Notes under the pieces: generated by a model
The model's input: the letters and a program-made list of their open reading frames with translations, nothing else
Database searches by the model: none
What the model was told of the DNA's origin: nothing
Program-made: the position numbers and the translations under genes
Shown: one piece after another, positions 1 through 9,343 of the stretch
Layout: every line of letters begins with the position of its first letter
Numbering within the stretch: the stretch's first letter is position 1
From: Aeromonas piscicola
GTDB taxonomy: Bacteria; Pseudomonadota; Gammaproteobacteria; Enterobacterales; Aeromonadaceae
Assembly (NCBI RefSeq): GCF_000820005.1
Contig: NZ_CDBL01000079.1
Span: 75,931 to 127,704, forward strand
DNA: 51,774 bases
Direction: 5' to 3'

Positions 1-20
1 CGGGCCCGCGGGCCCGTTTT
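1..20 (+). terminator. Terminator of a gene left of the window
   Basis: A perfect GC palindrome (7-bp arms CGGGCCC/GGGCCCG around GC) is followed by TTTT at 17-20. It should end a plus-strand transcript entering from outside the window, converging on the MarR gene. Only the right part of the locus is visible. Confidence 0.6.
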
Positions 21-22
21 CG

Positions 23-505
23 TCATTCGTTTTCCAGCAGCCAGCGTTTGAGCAAGGCCGCCAGCTGTGCCTGCTCGGCTTCGTTCAGTGGCGCCAGCAA
101 GCGCCGCTCGTTGGCCACATGCAGCTCGACCGCCCGGTCGATCAACGTCTTGCCCGACTCGGTCAGGCAGACCAGCAGGCTGCGTCTGTCGCTTGGCGCC
201 GCCTGCCGCTCTATCAGCCCCCGCTCGGCCAGCTTGTCGAGCCGGGCTGTCATGGCCCCCGAGCTCAGCATGGCGGATTGATAGAGCACGGTCGGCGTCA
301 GCGGCTCACCCGCACGGCGCAGGGTCGCCAGAATATCGAAGTCGCTGCCAAGCAGGCCGCACTCCTTGAGCTCATCGCTCACCTCGCGTCCGGCGATCGC
401 CGCCATCCGCGCCACCCGACCCAGCACCCCCATGGGCGAGCAGTCGAGATCCGGTCTCTGCCGGGCCCACTGCGCCAGCAGCAGGTCTACATGATCACTG
501 TCCAT
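23..505 (-). CDS. MarR family transcriptional regulator
   Basis: A 160-residue protein with the MarR winged-helix fold. The recognition region lies around residues 50-95, and the wing carries the typical D-R-R-S motif (SDRRSLLVCLT, about 104-114). Helices on either side should form the dimer interface. Length is normal for the family (140-160). It is divergent from the EamA exporter starting at 601, and the 95-bp gap holds two similar 18-bp dyads, so it probably represses itself and the exporter and releases DNA on binding a small ligand. The ligand cannot be read from sequence. The start ATG (503-505) lies just before the dyads. The family call is secure; the target assignment is inference from layout. 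Confidence 0.88.
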   Translation of the reverse strand: MDSDHVDLLLAQWARQRPDLDCSPMGVLGRVARMAAIAGREVSDELKECGLLGSDFDILATLRRAGEPLTPTVLYQSAMLSSGAMTARLDKLAERGLIERQAAPSDRRSLLVCLTESGKTLIDRAVELHVANERRLLAPLNEAEQAQLAALLKRWLLENE

Positions 506-516
506 CTCAGGTCACT

Positions 517-534
517 TATCTTTTCATCGAGATA
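517..534. promoter_or_regulatory. Candidate MarR operator 1
   Basis: TATCTTTTCATCGAGATA has TATCT/AGATA arms and the same 18-bp length and outer bases as the dyad at 564-581. It lies 12 bp from the MarR start codon. The arms are less perfect than those of the second site. Confidence 0.45.
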
Positions 535-563
535 CTTGATAGTAAACCAATTCGGGGTCATAT

Positions 564-581
564 TATCTTTACTTAAAGATA
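564..581. promoter_or_regulatory. Candidate MarR operator 2
   Basis: TATCTTTACTTAAAGATA is a perfect 7-bp inverted repeat (TATCTTT/AAAGATA) around ACTT, 20 bp before the exporter start. Its centre is 47 bp from that of the first dyad. Size and position fit a MarR dimer site that would block the exporter promoter. Confidence 0.6.
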
Positions 582-600
582 CTTTACGAAGAGATAAATC

Positions 601-1482
601 ATGCCTCTGCTGATCGCCCTGCTGGCTCCCCTGTTGTGGGGCAGCACCTATGCCGTTGTCAGCCTCTACCTGACCGACTACTCCCCCTACTGGGTGGCGG
701 TGTGGCGCGCCTTGCCCGCCGGGCTGCTACTGCTGTTGCTGCACCCGCGCCTGCCGCCCCTGCCCTGGGGCAAGCAGTTCCTTCTGGCGTTTTGCAACAT
801 AGCCGCCTTCTTCGCCCTGCTGTTCGTGGCCGCCTTCCGGCTGCCGGGGGCCGTGGCGGGCACCCTCGGCGCCACACTGCCGCTGGTGCTGATGCTGCTG
901 GCCTGGTTGCAGGATGGCACGCGGCCCAGCTTGAAGTGGCTGCTGCTGGGATTGATGGGGCTGGCCGGGGTCCTGTTGCTGCTCAACCCTTCCGCCAATC
1001 TGGATCCCATAGGCGTGACCTGCGCCCTGCTGGCAACCCTGCTCATCGGCCAATCCAGCCGCTGGATGCAACGCTGGCCGGTGAGCGATCTGCTGGCGCT
1101 GACCGCATGGCAGCTGCTGCTCGGCGGCCTGATGCTGATCCCACTCGCCTGGTGGCTGGCCGGCCCCATGCCGCTGCCCCATTCGGCGAGTGCACCAGGG
1201 CTGATCTGGCTTATTCTGCTCAACACGGCGCTGGCTTACTGGGCCTGGTTGTGGGGGCTCAAGCGCCACGGCCCCGAGGTGATGGGCATGCTGGCCCTCA
1301 CCAATCCCATGGTGGCGGTCTCCTGCGGCGTGCTGATGGTGGGCGAGACCCTGGATGGCCGCCAGTGGCTTGGCATCGGGGTGATCCTGCTTTCCCTCTT
1401 CCTGATGAAGCTGCCGGCGCGGCCCTTCTTCAAGCGCTGGCAGGCCCGCAGGGCGAGCACTGGCCAGTGCGACAAGGCGTGA
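601..1482 (+). CDS. EamA/DMT family membrane transporter
   Basis: A 293-residue, very hydrophobic protein with about ten predicted membrane helices in two homologous halves, the pattern of the drug/metabolite transporter (EamA, RhaT-like) family. The N-terminal segment ALLAPLLWGSTYAVVSLYL is the usual first EamA helix, and the second half repeats near residue 150. Members export amino acids, metabolites or toxic compounds across the inner membrane; the substrate cannot be named here. It is divergent from a MarR regulator with paired dyads between them, which suggests ligand-induced expression. It is followed by a strong hairpin terminator. The start ATG at 601 lies after AAGAGATAAATC, with a modest ribosome site. 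Confidence 0.85.
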   Translation: MPLLIALLAPLLWGSTYAVVSLYLTDYSPYWVAVWRALPAGLLLLLLHPRLPPLPWGKQFLLAFCNIAAFFALLFVAAFRLPGAVAGTLGATLPLVLMLLAWLQDGTRPSLKWLLLGLMGLAGVLLLLNPSANLDPIGVTCALLATLLIGQSSRWMQRWPVSDLLALTAWQLLLGGLMLIPLAWWLAGPMPLPHSASAPGLIWLILLNTALAYWAWLWGLKRHGPEVMGMLALTNPMVAVSCGVLMVGETLDGRQWLGIGVILLSLFLMKLPARPFFKRWQARRASTGQCDKA

Positions 1483-1512
1483 GCGCCAGACCGCCTTGGC
1501 CGAGAGGAATAA

Positions 1513-1541
1513 AAAAGAGGAGCCGTGATGGCTCCTCTTTT
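1513..1541. terminator. Bidirectional terminator between EamA gene and pgm
   Basis: A 12-bp stem, AAAAGAGGAGCC/GGCTCCTCTTTT, surrounds loop GTGAT. T-rich tracts follow on both strands, so it can end both the exporter transcript and the opposing pgm transcript. Confidence 0.88.
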
Positions 1542-1587
1542 GGTTTTCAGTCAGTTTTTATTTAGCTTTCAGTGGGTTGATGCTGAC

Positions 1588-3237
<1,650 letters not shown>

Positions 3238-3259
3238 GGCGTTATCCTTGCTTGATGGC

Positions 3260-3278
3260 GGCCTTGCCGGGCAAGGCC
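3260..3278. repeat. Perfect hairpin in the seqA-pgm gap
   Basis: GGCCTTGC-CGG-GCAAGGCC forms an 8-bp perfect stem with a 3-nt loop between the seqA stop and the pgm start. No T-tract follows on either strand, so it is unlikely to be a simple intrinsic terminator. It may be a processing or mRNA-stabilising element. Confidence 0.6.
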
Positions 3279-3294
3279 TGAACTTGATGAACCG

Positions 3295-3804
3295 TTAAAT
3301 CGCGCTGCTTACCTGGGCGATCAGCGCCTCGTCGTAGCCCATGCTGGCCATCATCTGGGCCACCATGTTCTGCTTGCGACTGGTATTGGTATTGCTGATC
3401 ACCCAGAACGGGGTATCCGGCACCGGCTTGGGCTTGGTGGTGCTGCCGCTGGCACGCAGTGCCTCTGGATCCCGCGAGAAATAGACGCGCTTGCGCCCCT
3501 TGATTTCGGTGGCCTGGGTAAACCCGACCGGATTATCCCGATAGAGGGTACTGAGCACCTGCATGAAGCGGTTGATGGACTTCTCTTCTTTTTGCAGCTC
3601 GCCAGAGTCGAGCAGGGCCTGCAGCCCCATGGCATCGGTGGCGACGCTCGGCTGGGGGAGGTCCACAGGCTCGGCAACCTGCACTGTTATATGCGTGGGC
3701 TGTTCCAGCAGACGGCGCAGGATATCGGAGGCACTCTCACCAATGTGCCGGGTCTGGCTGGCGATATAGAAATAGAGATCGTCATCAAGCTCGATGGTTT
3801 TCAT
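3295..3804 (-). CDS. seqA: SeqA, negative modulator of replication initiation
   Basis: A 169-residue protein that binds hemimethylated GATC sites and sequesters oriC after initiation. The N-terminal oligomerisation domain begins [16 protein letters not shown] and contains [10 protein letters not shown], nearly as in E. coli SeqA. The C-terminal DNA-binding domain includes [16 protein letters not shown], whose N-T-N-T-S-R-K residues match the DNA-contacting loop of the family. The reading frame stays open 61 codons upstream, but homology to the E. coli N-terminus places the start at 3804. The linker is shorter than in E. coli (181 aa total). It precedes pgm and is divergent from ybfF, a conserved order. 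Confidence 0.95.
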   Translation of the reverse strand: MKTIELDDDLYFYIASQTRHIGESASDILRRLLEQPTHITVQVAEPVDLPQPSVATDAMGLQALLDSGELQKEEKSINRFMQVLSTLYRDNPVGFTQATEIKGRKRVYFSRDPEALRASGSTTKPKPVPDTPFWVISNTNTSRKQNMVAQMMASMGYDEALIAQVSSAI

Positions 3805-4075
3805 AGGGATGCGCTGGACTCGTCGAAATTCGGATGCGGCGATTATACATAGGCAAACCCGGCAGCCCAAGCCAAGGGCTGGCAGATGTGCATGAATCTC
3901 ATCGAGAATACGGCATAATACGGGGCCAAGTGTGTGATCCTCCGCACTGATAGCGCATCCGGAGTCATTTTTTTGAAAAAAAACCACAAAAAAATGCCCC
4001 TCAAGGAATGAAATCCTTTTCTTTCAGTGTGTTAAAAAATCAGGCAAAAAAGCCCACGACCGACAAGGTGTCATT

Positions 4076-4858
4076 TTGCAACAAAACCCATTATTGAACT
4101 TCAAGGAACAGGGCCAGGGCCCGGTCGTTGTGCTGATCCACGGTCTGTTCGGCAGCCTGGACAACCTGGGGCTGCTGGCCCGCGCCCTGGGCGAGCACTA
4201 TCGCGTCATCAGCGTGGATCTGCGCAACCACGGCGCCTCTTTTCACAGCGACGAGATGAGCTACCCCCAGCAGGCCGCCGACGTGCTCGCCCTGCTCGAT
4301 GCCCTGGCACTGGATCAGGTATCCCTGATCGGTCACTCCATGGGCGGCAAGGTCGCCATGCAACTGGCCAAGCAGGCTCCCGCCCGGGTCGCCCGACTGG
4401 TGGTGGCCGACATAGCCCCTGTCGCCTATCCCCACTCCCGCCATCAGAATGTGTTCGCCGGTCTCAACGCCACCCTGAACCAGCCGGTGCAGAGCCGCAG
4501 CGAGGCAGAGGCCATTTTGGCCGAGCACATCGAGATCGCCGGCGTACGCCAGTTCCTGCTCAAATCCTTCGTCAAGGGAGAGTCCGGTTGGGGCTGGCGT
4601 TTCAACGTAGCGGCCCTTGAGCGCAATTACGCCAACATCATGGGCTGGCCCGACAACCAGCGTCGATTCGAAGGGCCGACACTCTTTATCAAGGGCGGCG
4701 ATTCGGACTATATGCAGCCCCAATATACCGACACTGTGATGGCACAATTCCCGGCGGCAAAGGCGCGCATCATCGCCGGAACAGGTCACTGGCTGCACGC
4801 CGAAAAGCCGGTTTTGTTCAACAAATTGGTTGTGGATTTCCTGTCGACAGGCGGTTAA
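4076..4858 (+). CDS. ybfF: Alpha/beta-hydrolase esterase YbfF
   Basis: A 260-residue alpha/beta-hydrolase with N-terminal oxyanion region IHGLFGSLDN and nucleophile elbow GHSMGG (S88). The acid lies in the GGDSDY segment and the catalytic histidine in GHWLHAEKP (H238). It closely resembles E. coli YbfF, a short acyl esterase/thioesterase of uncertain physiological substrate. The start appears to be TTG at 4076: AAGG lies about 7 nt upstream, no in-frame ATG or GTG precedes the conserved N-terminus, and the protein then begins MQQNPLLNFKEQ. It is divergent from seqA across a 271-bp gap and is followed 55 bp later by a small membrane-protein gene. Confidence 0.9.
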   Translation: MQQNPLLNFKEQGQGPVVVLIHGLFGSLDNLGLLARALGEHYRVISVDLRNHGASFHSDEMSYPQQAADVLALLDALALDQVSLIGHSMGGKVAMQLAKQAPARVARLVVADIAPVAYPHSRHQNVFAGLNATLNQPVQSRSEAEAILAEHIEIAGVRQFLLKSFVKGESGWGWRFNVAALERNYANIMGWPDNQRRFEGPTLFIKGGDSDYMQPQYTDTVMAQFPAAKARIIAGTGHWLHAEKPVLFNKLVVDFLSTGG

Positions 4859-4913
4859 CAGTTTCAAATCCTTTGTGATATAGTGCGCCCGTCATAAGGA
4901 GTGTGCGCAATCC

Positions 4914-5135
4914 ATGCTAAGTGAACATATCGATCTGATTGAGAGTCTGGGCCTGAAGTTATTCTTGCTGGCTATTTTCATATTGATTGGCCTGGCCATT
5001 CACGACGTACTCAAACGCGGCAACGTGCCCCGTTTTGGTCGAGTCATCGTCTGGTTGGTACTCTGTCTGGGTTGCGCGGGTTTTGTCGCCAAGGGGCTGA
5101 TCGAATTGGGCTGGGAAGGCTCAGGGATCGGCTAA
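4914..5135 (+). CDS. DUF2788 small inner-membrane protein
   Basis: A 73-residue protein with two predicted membrane helices (about 11-30 and 43-64) joined by a basic cytoplasmic loop containing KRGNVPRFGR. It matches what I recall of the DUF2788 family, small proteins in marine and aquatic gammaproteobacteria often found between the ybfF-like and ybfE-like genes, as here. Function is unknown. It begins after a TAAGGAG ribosome site with a rather long spacer and ends 20 bp before the next gene, so the three genes are probably one transcript. Confidence 0.75.
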   Translation: MLSEHIDLIESLGLKLFLLAIFILIGLAIHDVLKRGNVPRFGRVIVWLVLCLGCAGFVAKGLIELGWEGSGIG

Positions 5136-5155
5136 CTTATTTTCATCTGTGATGT

Positions 5156-5452
5156 ATGGCCAAACAGCAAACTGATCGAACAACACTGGATCTGTTCGCA
5201 AATGAGAAGCGCCCCGGCAGGCCAAAGACCAATCCACTCCCCCGTGAGACCCAACTCAAGATCAACAAGCGCAACCAGCTTAAGCGCGATCGCGAGAACG
5301 GCCTGAAACGGGTCGAGTTAAAGGTGGAGGCCGAGTTGCTGGAGCGCCTGAACCAACTTGCGTTACAACAGAACGTCAGCCGAGCCGAGCTGATCCAATC
5401 TATCCTGAAGCAACAGATTGAGTCTGCTTTCGCAGCAGGCATCGCAATCTGA
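5156..5452 (+). CDS. ybfE: YbfE family LexA-regulated protein
   Basis: A 98-residue basic protein nearly superimposable on E. coli YbfE. It has an N-terminal TDRTTLDLFA segment, a basic GRPKTNPL hook, a stretch of K/R-rich helix (KRNQLKRDRENGLKR), and a C-terminal ribbon-helix-helix-like region (ELLERLNQLALQQNVSRAEL). In E. coli the gene belongs to the SOS regulon. I could not find a convincing LexA box immediately upstream here, so SOS control is unproven. It sits directly before fldA as in E. coli. The molecular role is unknown; the RHH-like tail suggests DNA binding. Confidence 0.85.
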   Translation: MAKQQTDRTTLDLFANEKRPGRPKTNPLPRETQLKINKRNQLKRDRENGLKRVELKVEAELLERLNQLALQQNVSRAELIQSILKQQIESAFAAGIAI

Positions 5453-5491
5453 CCGTTAAGCATTAACACCAGATACGGGTAACTAAACACT

Positions 5492-6016
5492 ATGGCTAGT
5501 GTAGGTCTGTTTTTCGGCAGCGATACCGGTAATACCGAAGCTGTCGCCAAGATGATCCAGAAAGAACTGGGCAAACAACTGATTGAAGTCCGTGACATTG
5601 CCAAGAGCAGCAAGGCCGACATCGACAGCTTCGATCTGCTGATGTTCGGTATCCCGACTTGGTATTACGGCGAAGCCCAAGCCGATTGGGATGACTTCTT
5701 CCCCGAGCTGGAAGAGATCGACTTCACCAACAAGCTGGTCGCCATCTTCGGATGCGGTGATCAGGAAGACTATGCCGAGTACTTCCTCGACGCCATGGGC
5801 ACCCTGCGTGACATAGTCGAAGCCAAAGGCGCCATCATCATCGGCAACTGGCCAACCGCCGGTTACGAGTTTGAAGCCTCCAAGGCTGTGGTGGATGACA
5901 AGCACTTCGTCGGTCTGGGTATCGACGAAGATCGCCAGCCGGAACTGACCGCCGAGCGCGTCAAGGGCTGGTGCAAGCAGCTGCATGAAGAAATGTGCCT
6001 GGCCGAGCTGGAGTGA
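5492..6016 (+). CDS. fldA: Flavodoxin I
   Basis: A 174-residue long-chain flavodoxin. The FMN phosphate loop FGSDTGNTEAV lies at residues 8-18, the flavin-flanking loop near FGIPTWYYGEAQADW, and the second aromatic region around FGCGDQEDYAEYF. It is acidic, as expected of an electron carrier. It passes low-potential electrons to enzymes such as IspG/IspH, MetH, biotin synthase and pyruvate-formate-lyase activase, and can accept them from pyruvate:flavodoxin oxidoreductase, a gene for which lies at the right end of this window. Position between ybfE and fur matches E. coli, apart from an inverted DUF4442 gene inserted before fur. Confidence 0.96.
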   Translation: MASVGLFFGSDTGNTEAVAKMIQKELGKQLIEVRDIAKSSKADIDSFDLLMFGIPTWYYGEAQADWDDFFPELEEIDFTNKLVAIFGCGDQEDYAEYFLDAMGTLRDIVEAKGAIIIGNWPTAGYEFEASKAVVDDKHFVGLGIDEDRQPELTAERVKGWCKQLHEEMCLAELE

Positions 6017-6040
6017 TCCGGCAAGCCAGCTACCTCTGAC

Positions 6041-6072
6041 AACAAGGGCCCCGCCGGGGCCCTTGTTGTTTT
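6041..6072. terminator. fldA terminator
   Basis: A 12-bp perfect stem, AACAAGGGCCCC/GGGGCCCTTGTT, surrounds a 3-nt loop (GCC) and is followed by GTTTTTG. It separates fldA from the convergent DUF4442 gene. Confidence 0.88.
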
Positions 6073-6087
6073 TGCGATCTGACCTTT

Positions 6088-6561
6088 TCAGCCACCTCTG
6101 TGCTCGGGTTTGGCACGCACATAGAGGGTGCGTTTGACCTGGGCCACCAGCTCGCCACTCTTGTCCTGCACCGTGACCTCAAACTCGGGGAAGTGCTTGT
6201 TGCCCCCCTCGGTCGCCGCCGCAATCTCGGCAAGCTTGCCGTCGGTCAGGTTGAACTCGGCCACCAGCTTGCCCTTGCCCGGCTTGATGTAATTGATGCT
6301 GCCCGCCTTGTCCCAGACGTAATAGCGGTTCTTGAAGTACCCCATCAGCATCAGCGGGTAGATGGGATCCGTCATCGCAAACATGCTGCCGCCAAACTGG
6401 GTGCGGTTGGCGTTCTTGTTCCACCAGCGGGATTTGAGCGTCACCCGGCAGTAACGAAAATCATCGCTCAGCATCTCTATCTTGATGCCTGCGCCCCAGA
6501 AGGGGGGCCAGGCGTTGAGGGCGCGGCGCACCCAGGCCGCGTTGTCAAAAAGCCAATCCAT
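6088..6561 (-). CDS. DUF4442 hotdog-fold thioesterase-like protein
   Basis: A protein of about 157 residues with the DUF4442/YiiD-C hotdog signature, including RTQFGGSMFAMTDPIYPLMLM, where N/H-x-G-G-S/A pairs with an acidic residue in the central helix, and the strand region KSGELVAQVKRTLYVR. The fold is that of acyl-CoA thioesterases acting on fatty acyl substrates; this member's activity is unproven. Three starts are possible: TTG 6582, ATG 6570 and ATG 6561. I prefer 6561 because GGA lies 8 nt upstream. It converges on fldA and is divergent from fur. Confidence 0.75.
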   Translation of the reverse strand: MDWLFDNAAWVRRALNAWPPFWGAGIKIEMLSDDFRYCRVTLKSRWWNKNANRTQFGGSMFAMTDPIYPLMLMGYFKNRYYVWDKAGSINYIKPGKGKLVAEFNLTDGKLAEIAAATEGGNKHFPEFEVTVQDKSGELVAQVKRTLYVRAKPEHRGG

Positions 6562-6692
6562 GGATCTCATCCGACCAGACAATGAAGAAGGTTACATCTT
6601 ATCAACATTCGACGGGCGAGCAAGCCGGTGCCGCGATTTCACCAATTCGGCCAGATGGCGGACTTTGCGCTAAAGCCCTTGAATTACTGGGT

Positions 6693-6721
6693 TTATTTTT
6701 AGGTTGGCTACGACCTATAAT
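6693..6721 (+). promoter_or_regulatory. Candidate fur promoter
   Basis: TATAAT at 6716-6721 is a perfect -10 hexamer; a weak -35 (TTATTT, 6693-6698) sits 17 bp upstream. A small dyad, TAGGT/ACCTA (6700-6704 and 6713-6717), overlaps the -10. The fur start is 85 bp further on. Confidence 0.4.
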
Positions 6722-6805
6722 GACAGGCCAAGCGAGTTCGTGGTTGCCATTCCAGCGGCAGTCAATCAGAATAACCACACCTTCGAGAATGCGAATAAGT
6801 AGAAT

Positions 6806-7234
6806 ATGGCAGACAACAACCAAGCGTTAAAAAAGGCCGGGCTCAAGATCACCTTGCCCCGCGTCAAAATCCTGGAAATCCTGCAACAGCCGGATTGCCA
6901 GCACACCAGTGCGGAAGATCTGTACAAACGACTGATCGACCAGGGTGAAGAGATTGGTCTCGCTACCGTATATCGCGTTCTCAACCAGTTTGATGATGCC
7001 GGTATTGTTACCCGTCACCACTTCGAAGGTGGCAAGTCGGTATTCGAGCTGGCCACCCAGGAACACCACGACCACCTGGTCTGCCTCGATTGTGGCAAGG
7101 TGATCGAGTTTTCCGACGAAGTGATCGAGCAGCGCCAGCGCGATATCGCCAAGCATCACAATATTCGCCTGACCAATCACAGCCTCTATCTGTACGGCCA
7201 CTGCGCCAACGGCGACTGCAAGCACGACGACTGA
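6806..7234 (+). CDS. fur: Ferric uptake regulator Fur
   Basis: A 142-residue metal-dependent repressor. The N-terminal winged helix includes TLPRVKILEIL and the recognition helix TVYRVLNQFDDAGIV. The dimerisation domain has the metal-binding cluster EHHDHLVCLDCGKVIEF (H87, H88, H90, C93, C96). The C-terminus is rich in H and C residues (GHCANGDCKHDD). It represses iron-uptake genes when Fe2+ is bound. The sequence just before the start, GAGAATGCGAATAAGT, partially resembles a Fur box and could reflect autoregulation, but the match is weak. The gene stands downstream of fldA as in E. coli and ends at a strong terminator. Confidence 0.97.
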   Translation: MADNNQALKKAGLKITLPRVKILEILQQPDCQHTSAEDLYKRLIDQGEEIGLATVYRVLNQFDDAGIVTRHHFEGGKSVFELATQEHHDHLVCLDCGKVIEFSDEVIEQRQRDIAKHHNIRLTNHSLYLYGHCANGDCKHDD

Positions 7235-7255
7235 TGGCGTCTTGCACCGGTCAAT

Positions 7256-7284
7256 AAAAAAGCCAGCATAGCGCTGGCTTTTTT
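7256..7284. terminator. Bidirectional terminator between fur and glnS
   Basis: Stem GCCAGC/GCTGGC with loop ATAGC is flanked by A6 on the left and T6 on the right, so it can stop both fur and the converging glnS transcript. Confidence 0.9.
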
Positions 7285-7334
7285 GTGTCCGTAATCCGGA
7301 CAAGAGTGGCAGGGTCTCCCCTGCCCTCTGCTTG

Positions 7335-8996
7335 TCAGGCCTCGGCCTTGCCCCAGACGTCGCGCAGGGCCACGGTGCGGTTGAACACCAGACGCTCGGC
7401 GCTGGAGAGCTTGTTGTCGGCGCAAAAATAGCCTTCGCGCTCGAACTGGTAGGCAAACTCCAGCTTGGCATCCTTGAGGGAAGCCTCGACGCGGGCACCC
7501 TCGATGATCACCAGCGAATCCGGGTTGAGCGCCCCTTCGAAGTCAGCCTCGGCACCCGGGTTCGGCATCTTGAACAGACGATCGTAGAGACGGATTTCGG
7601 CCGGCAGGGAGTGAGTGGCGGAGACCCAGTGGATCACGCCCTTCACCTTGCGACCATCCGCCGGATCCTTGCCCAGGGTATCGGGATCGTAGGAGCAGTA
7701 GATGCAGGTCACCTTGCCATCCGCATCCTTCTCGACCCGCTCGGCCTTGATCACATAGGCGTTGCGCAGGCGTACTTCCTTGCCCAGCACCAGCCGCTTG
7801 AACTGCTTGTTCGCTTCTTCTTTGAAATCCGCTTCATCGATGAAGATCTCGCGGGTAAAGGGAAGCTCGCGGGTGCCCATCTCGGCGTTGTTCGGGTGCG
7901 CCGGTGCGGTCAGCACCTCATCGGCCGCCAGGTTCTCGATGACCACCTTCACCGGATGCAGCACGGCCATGGCGCGCGGTGCGTTCTCGTTGAGATCGTC
8001 ACGGATGCAGGCTTCCAGCATGCTCATCTCGACTATGTTGTCCTGCTTGGTCACGCCGATGCGCTTGCAGAACTCGCGGATGGAGGCAGAGGTGTAGCCA
8101 CGACGACGCAGACCGGAAACGGTCAGCATGCGCGGATCGTCCCAGCCATCCACGTGCTTCTCGGTCACCAGCAGGTTCAGCTTGCGCTTGGACATGACGG
8201 TGTATTCGAGGTTCAGACGAGAGAACTCGTACTGACGCGGGTGGCAGTCGATGGTGATGTTGTCCAGTACCCAATCATACAGACGACGGTTGTCCTGGAA
8301 CTCCAGGGTACAGATGGAGTGGGTGATCCCTTCCAGCGCGTCCGAGATGCAGTGGGTGAAGTCGTACATCGGATAGATGCACCACTTGTCACCGGTCTGG
8401 TGATGGTGGGCAAACTTGATGCGATAGATAACCGGATCGCGCATCACCATGAAGGGGGACGCCATGTCGATCTTGGCGCGCAGGCAAGCACTGCCTTCGG
8501 CGAACTCACCGTTCTTCATCTTGGCAAACAGCGCCAAGTTCTCTTCCACGCTGCGATCGCGGAACGGGCTGTTCTTGCCGGCTTCGGTCAGGGTGCCGCG
8601 GTACTCGCGCATCTGCTCCGCAGAGAGCTCGTCCACATAGGCCAGACCCTTTTCGATAAGCTCGATGGCGTAGCCGTGCAGCTTGTCGAAATAGTCGGAG
8701 GAGTAGCAGATCTCGCCGCTCCACTGGAAGCCGAGCCACTGCACGTCCTGCTTGATGGACTCCACGTATTCGATGTCTTCTTTCACCGGGTTGGTGTCAT
8801 CGAAACGCAGGTTGCACTGGCCCTGGTAGTCACGGGCGATGCCAAAGTTCAGACAGATTGACTTGGCGTGGCCGATATGGAGATAACCGTTCGGCTCGGG
8901 CGGAAAACGGGTATGCACGTGGTTGTGCTTACCGCTGGCCAGATCTTCATCAATGATCTGACGAATAAAGTTAGTTGGGCTGTTCGCCTGACTCAT
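7335..8996 (-). CDS. glnS: Glutaminyl-tRNA synthetase
   Basis: A 553-residue class I aminoacyl-tRNA synthetase that charges tRNA-Gln. The HIGH motif is at residues 40-43 within [16 protein letters not shown], and the KMSKS equivalent is VMSKR (267-271). The acceptor-arm domain follows the first Rossmann half, and the two anticodon-binding beta-barrels occupy the C-terminal 200 residues. Length equals E. coli GlnRS (554). The start ATG has GAGG at good spacing. It is monocistronic here, with terminators on both sides. Confidence 0.97.
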   Translation of the reverse strand: MSQANSPTNFIRQIIDEDLASGKHNHVHTRFPPEPNGYLHIGHAKSICLNFGIARDYQGQCNLRFDDTNPVKEDIEYVESIKQDVQWLGFQWSGEICYSSDYFDKLHGYAIELIEKGLAYVDELSAEQMREYRGTLTEAGKNSPFRDRSVEENLALFAKMKNGEFAEGSACLRAKIDMASPFMVMRDPVIYRIKFAHHHQTGDKWCIYPMYDFTHCISDALEGITHSICTLEFQDNRRLYDWVLDNITIDCHPRQYEFSRLNLEYTVMSKRKLNLLVTEKHVDGWDDPRMLTVSGLRRRGYTSASIREFCKRIGVTKQDNIVEMSMLEACIRDDLNENAPRAMAVLHPVKVVIENLAADEVLTAPAHPNNAEMGTRELPFTREIFIDEADFKEEANKQFKRLVLGKEVRLRNAYVIKAERVEKDADGKVTCIYCSYDPDTLGKDPADGRKVKGVIHWVSATHSLPAEIRLYDRLFKMPNPGAEADFEGALNPDSLVIIEGARVEASLKDAKLEFAYQFEREGYFCADNKLSSAERLVFNRTVALRDVWGKAEA

Positions 8997-9173
8997 GGCT
9001 CACCTCAAAAATGCGTCACTGGCGGAAGTTGTGCCGGCTGGCACCCTCATCCCCCCGCCATCAAGCCGGTTATGATCCCTCATTACGCGCCTTGCCTCAA
9101 CCTGAATTTGGCCAATCCGGCCCCTTGGCACGCCAAAACGAGGTGATCCAGCCGCCATCATCTGGTCGCGGAT

Positions 9174-9199
9174 AAAAAAGACCCCGCACTGGGCGGGGT
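9174..9199 (-). terminator. Terminator downstream of the chitobiase gene
   Basis: On the minus strand ACCCCGC/GCGGGGT pairs around a 5-nt loop and is followed by CTTTTTT. It lies about 145 bp past the chitobiase stop and should protect glnS from read-through. Confidence 0.8.
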
Positions 9200-9264
9200 T
9201 CAAGGTGATGAAAAACAAAAACAGACAATACACACACACAACAAAGGCTCACACGCACAGTCAA

Positions 9265-9303
9265 CCTTTCCCAAACCCGACGCAGTGTCGGCCTTGGGAA
9301 AGG
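9265..9303. repeat. Long hairpin downstream of the chitobiase gene
   Basis: CCTTTCCCAA (9265-9274) pairs with TTGGGAAAGG (9294-9303), and an inner stem CCGAC/GTCGG extends it. It has no T-tract, so a role as 3'-end stabiliser or processing site is more likely than termination. Confidence 0.6.
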
Positions 9304-9321
9304 CGGGTCTTGCGACCCGCC
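9302..9321. repeat. Second hairpin downstream of the chitobiase gene
   Basis: GGCGGGTC-TTGC-GACCCGCC is an 8-bp perfect stem that shares two bases with the preceding long hairpin. It lies 22 bp after the chitobiase stop codon. Confidence 0.6.
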
Positions 9322-9343
9322 TGGTGTTAGCGGTTGGCTGCTA

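Larger units (their letters stand above)
9000..9343. other. glnS-chitobiase intergenic region
   Basis: A 344-bp gap between two minus-strand genes. It holds the glnS promoter region, a Rho-independent terminator (9174-9199) and two tandem hairpins (9265-9321). I see no credible coding sequence in it. Confidence 0.6.

Noticed and set aside
3805..3987. N-terminal extension of SeqA by 61 codons
   Set aside because: Family N-termini begin at MKTIE. The extra part has cysteine-rich, unconserved sequence and no ribosome site.
5136..5155. LexA box before ybfE
   Set aside because: The gene family is SOS-regulated in E. coli, but no CTGT-N8-ACAG match is present in this gap or before 4914.
6788..6805. 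Fur box directly before fur
   Set aside because: GAGAATGCGAATAAGT shares only part of the 19-bp consensus; too weak to annotate as a site.
7332..8861. 509-codon plus-strand frame opposite glnS
   Set aside because: Antisense shadow of glnS, with no ribosome site and composition typical of a GC-rich complement.
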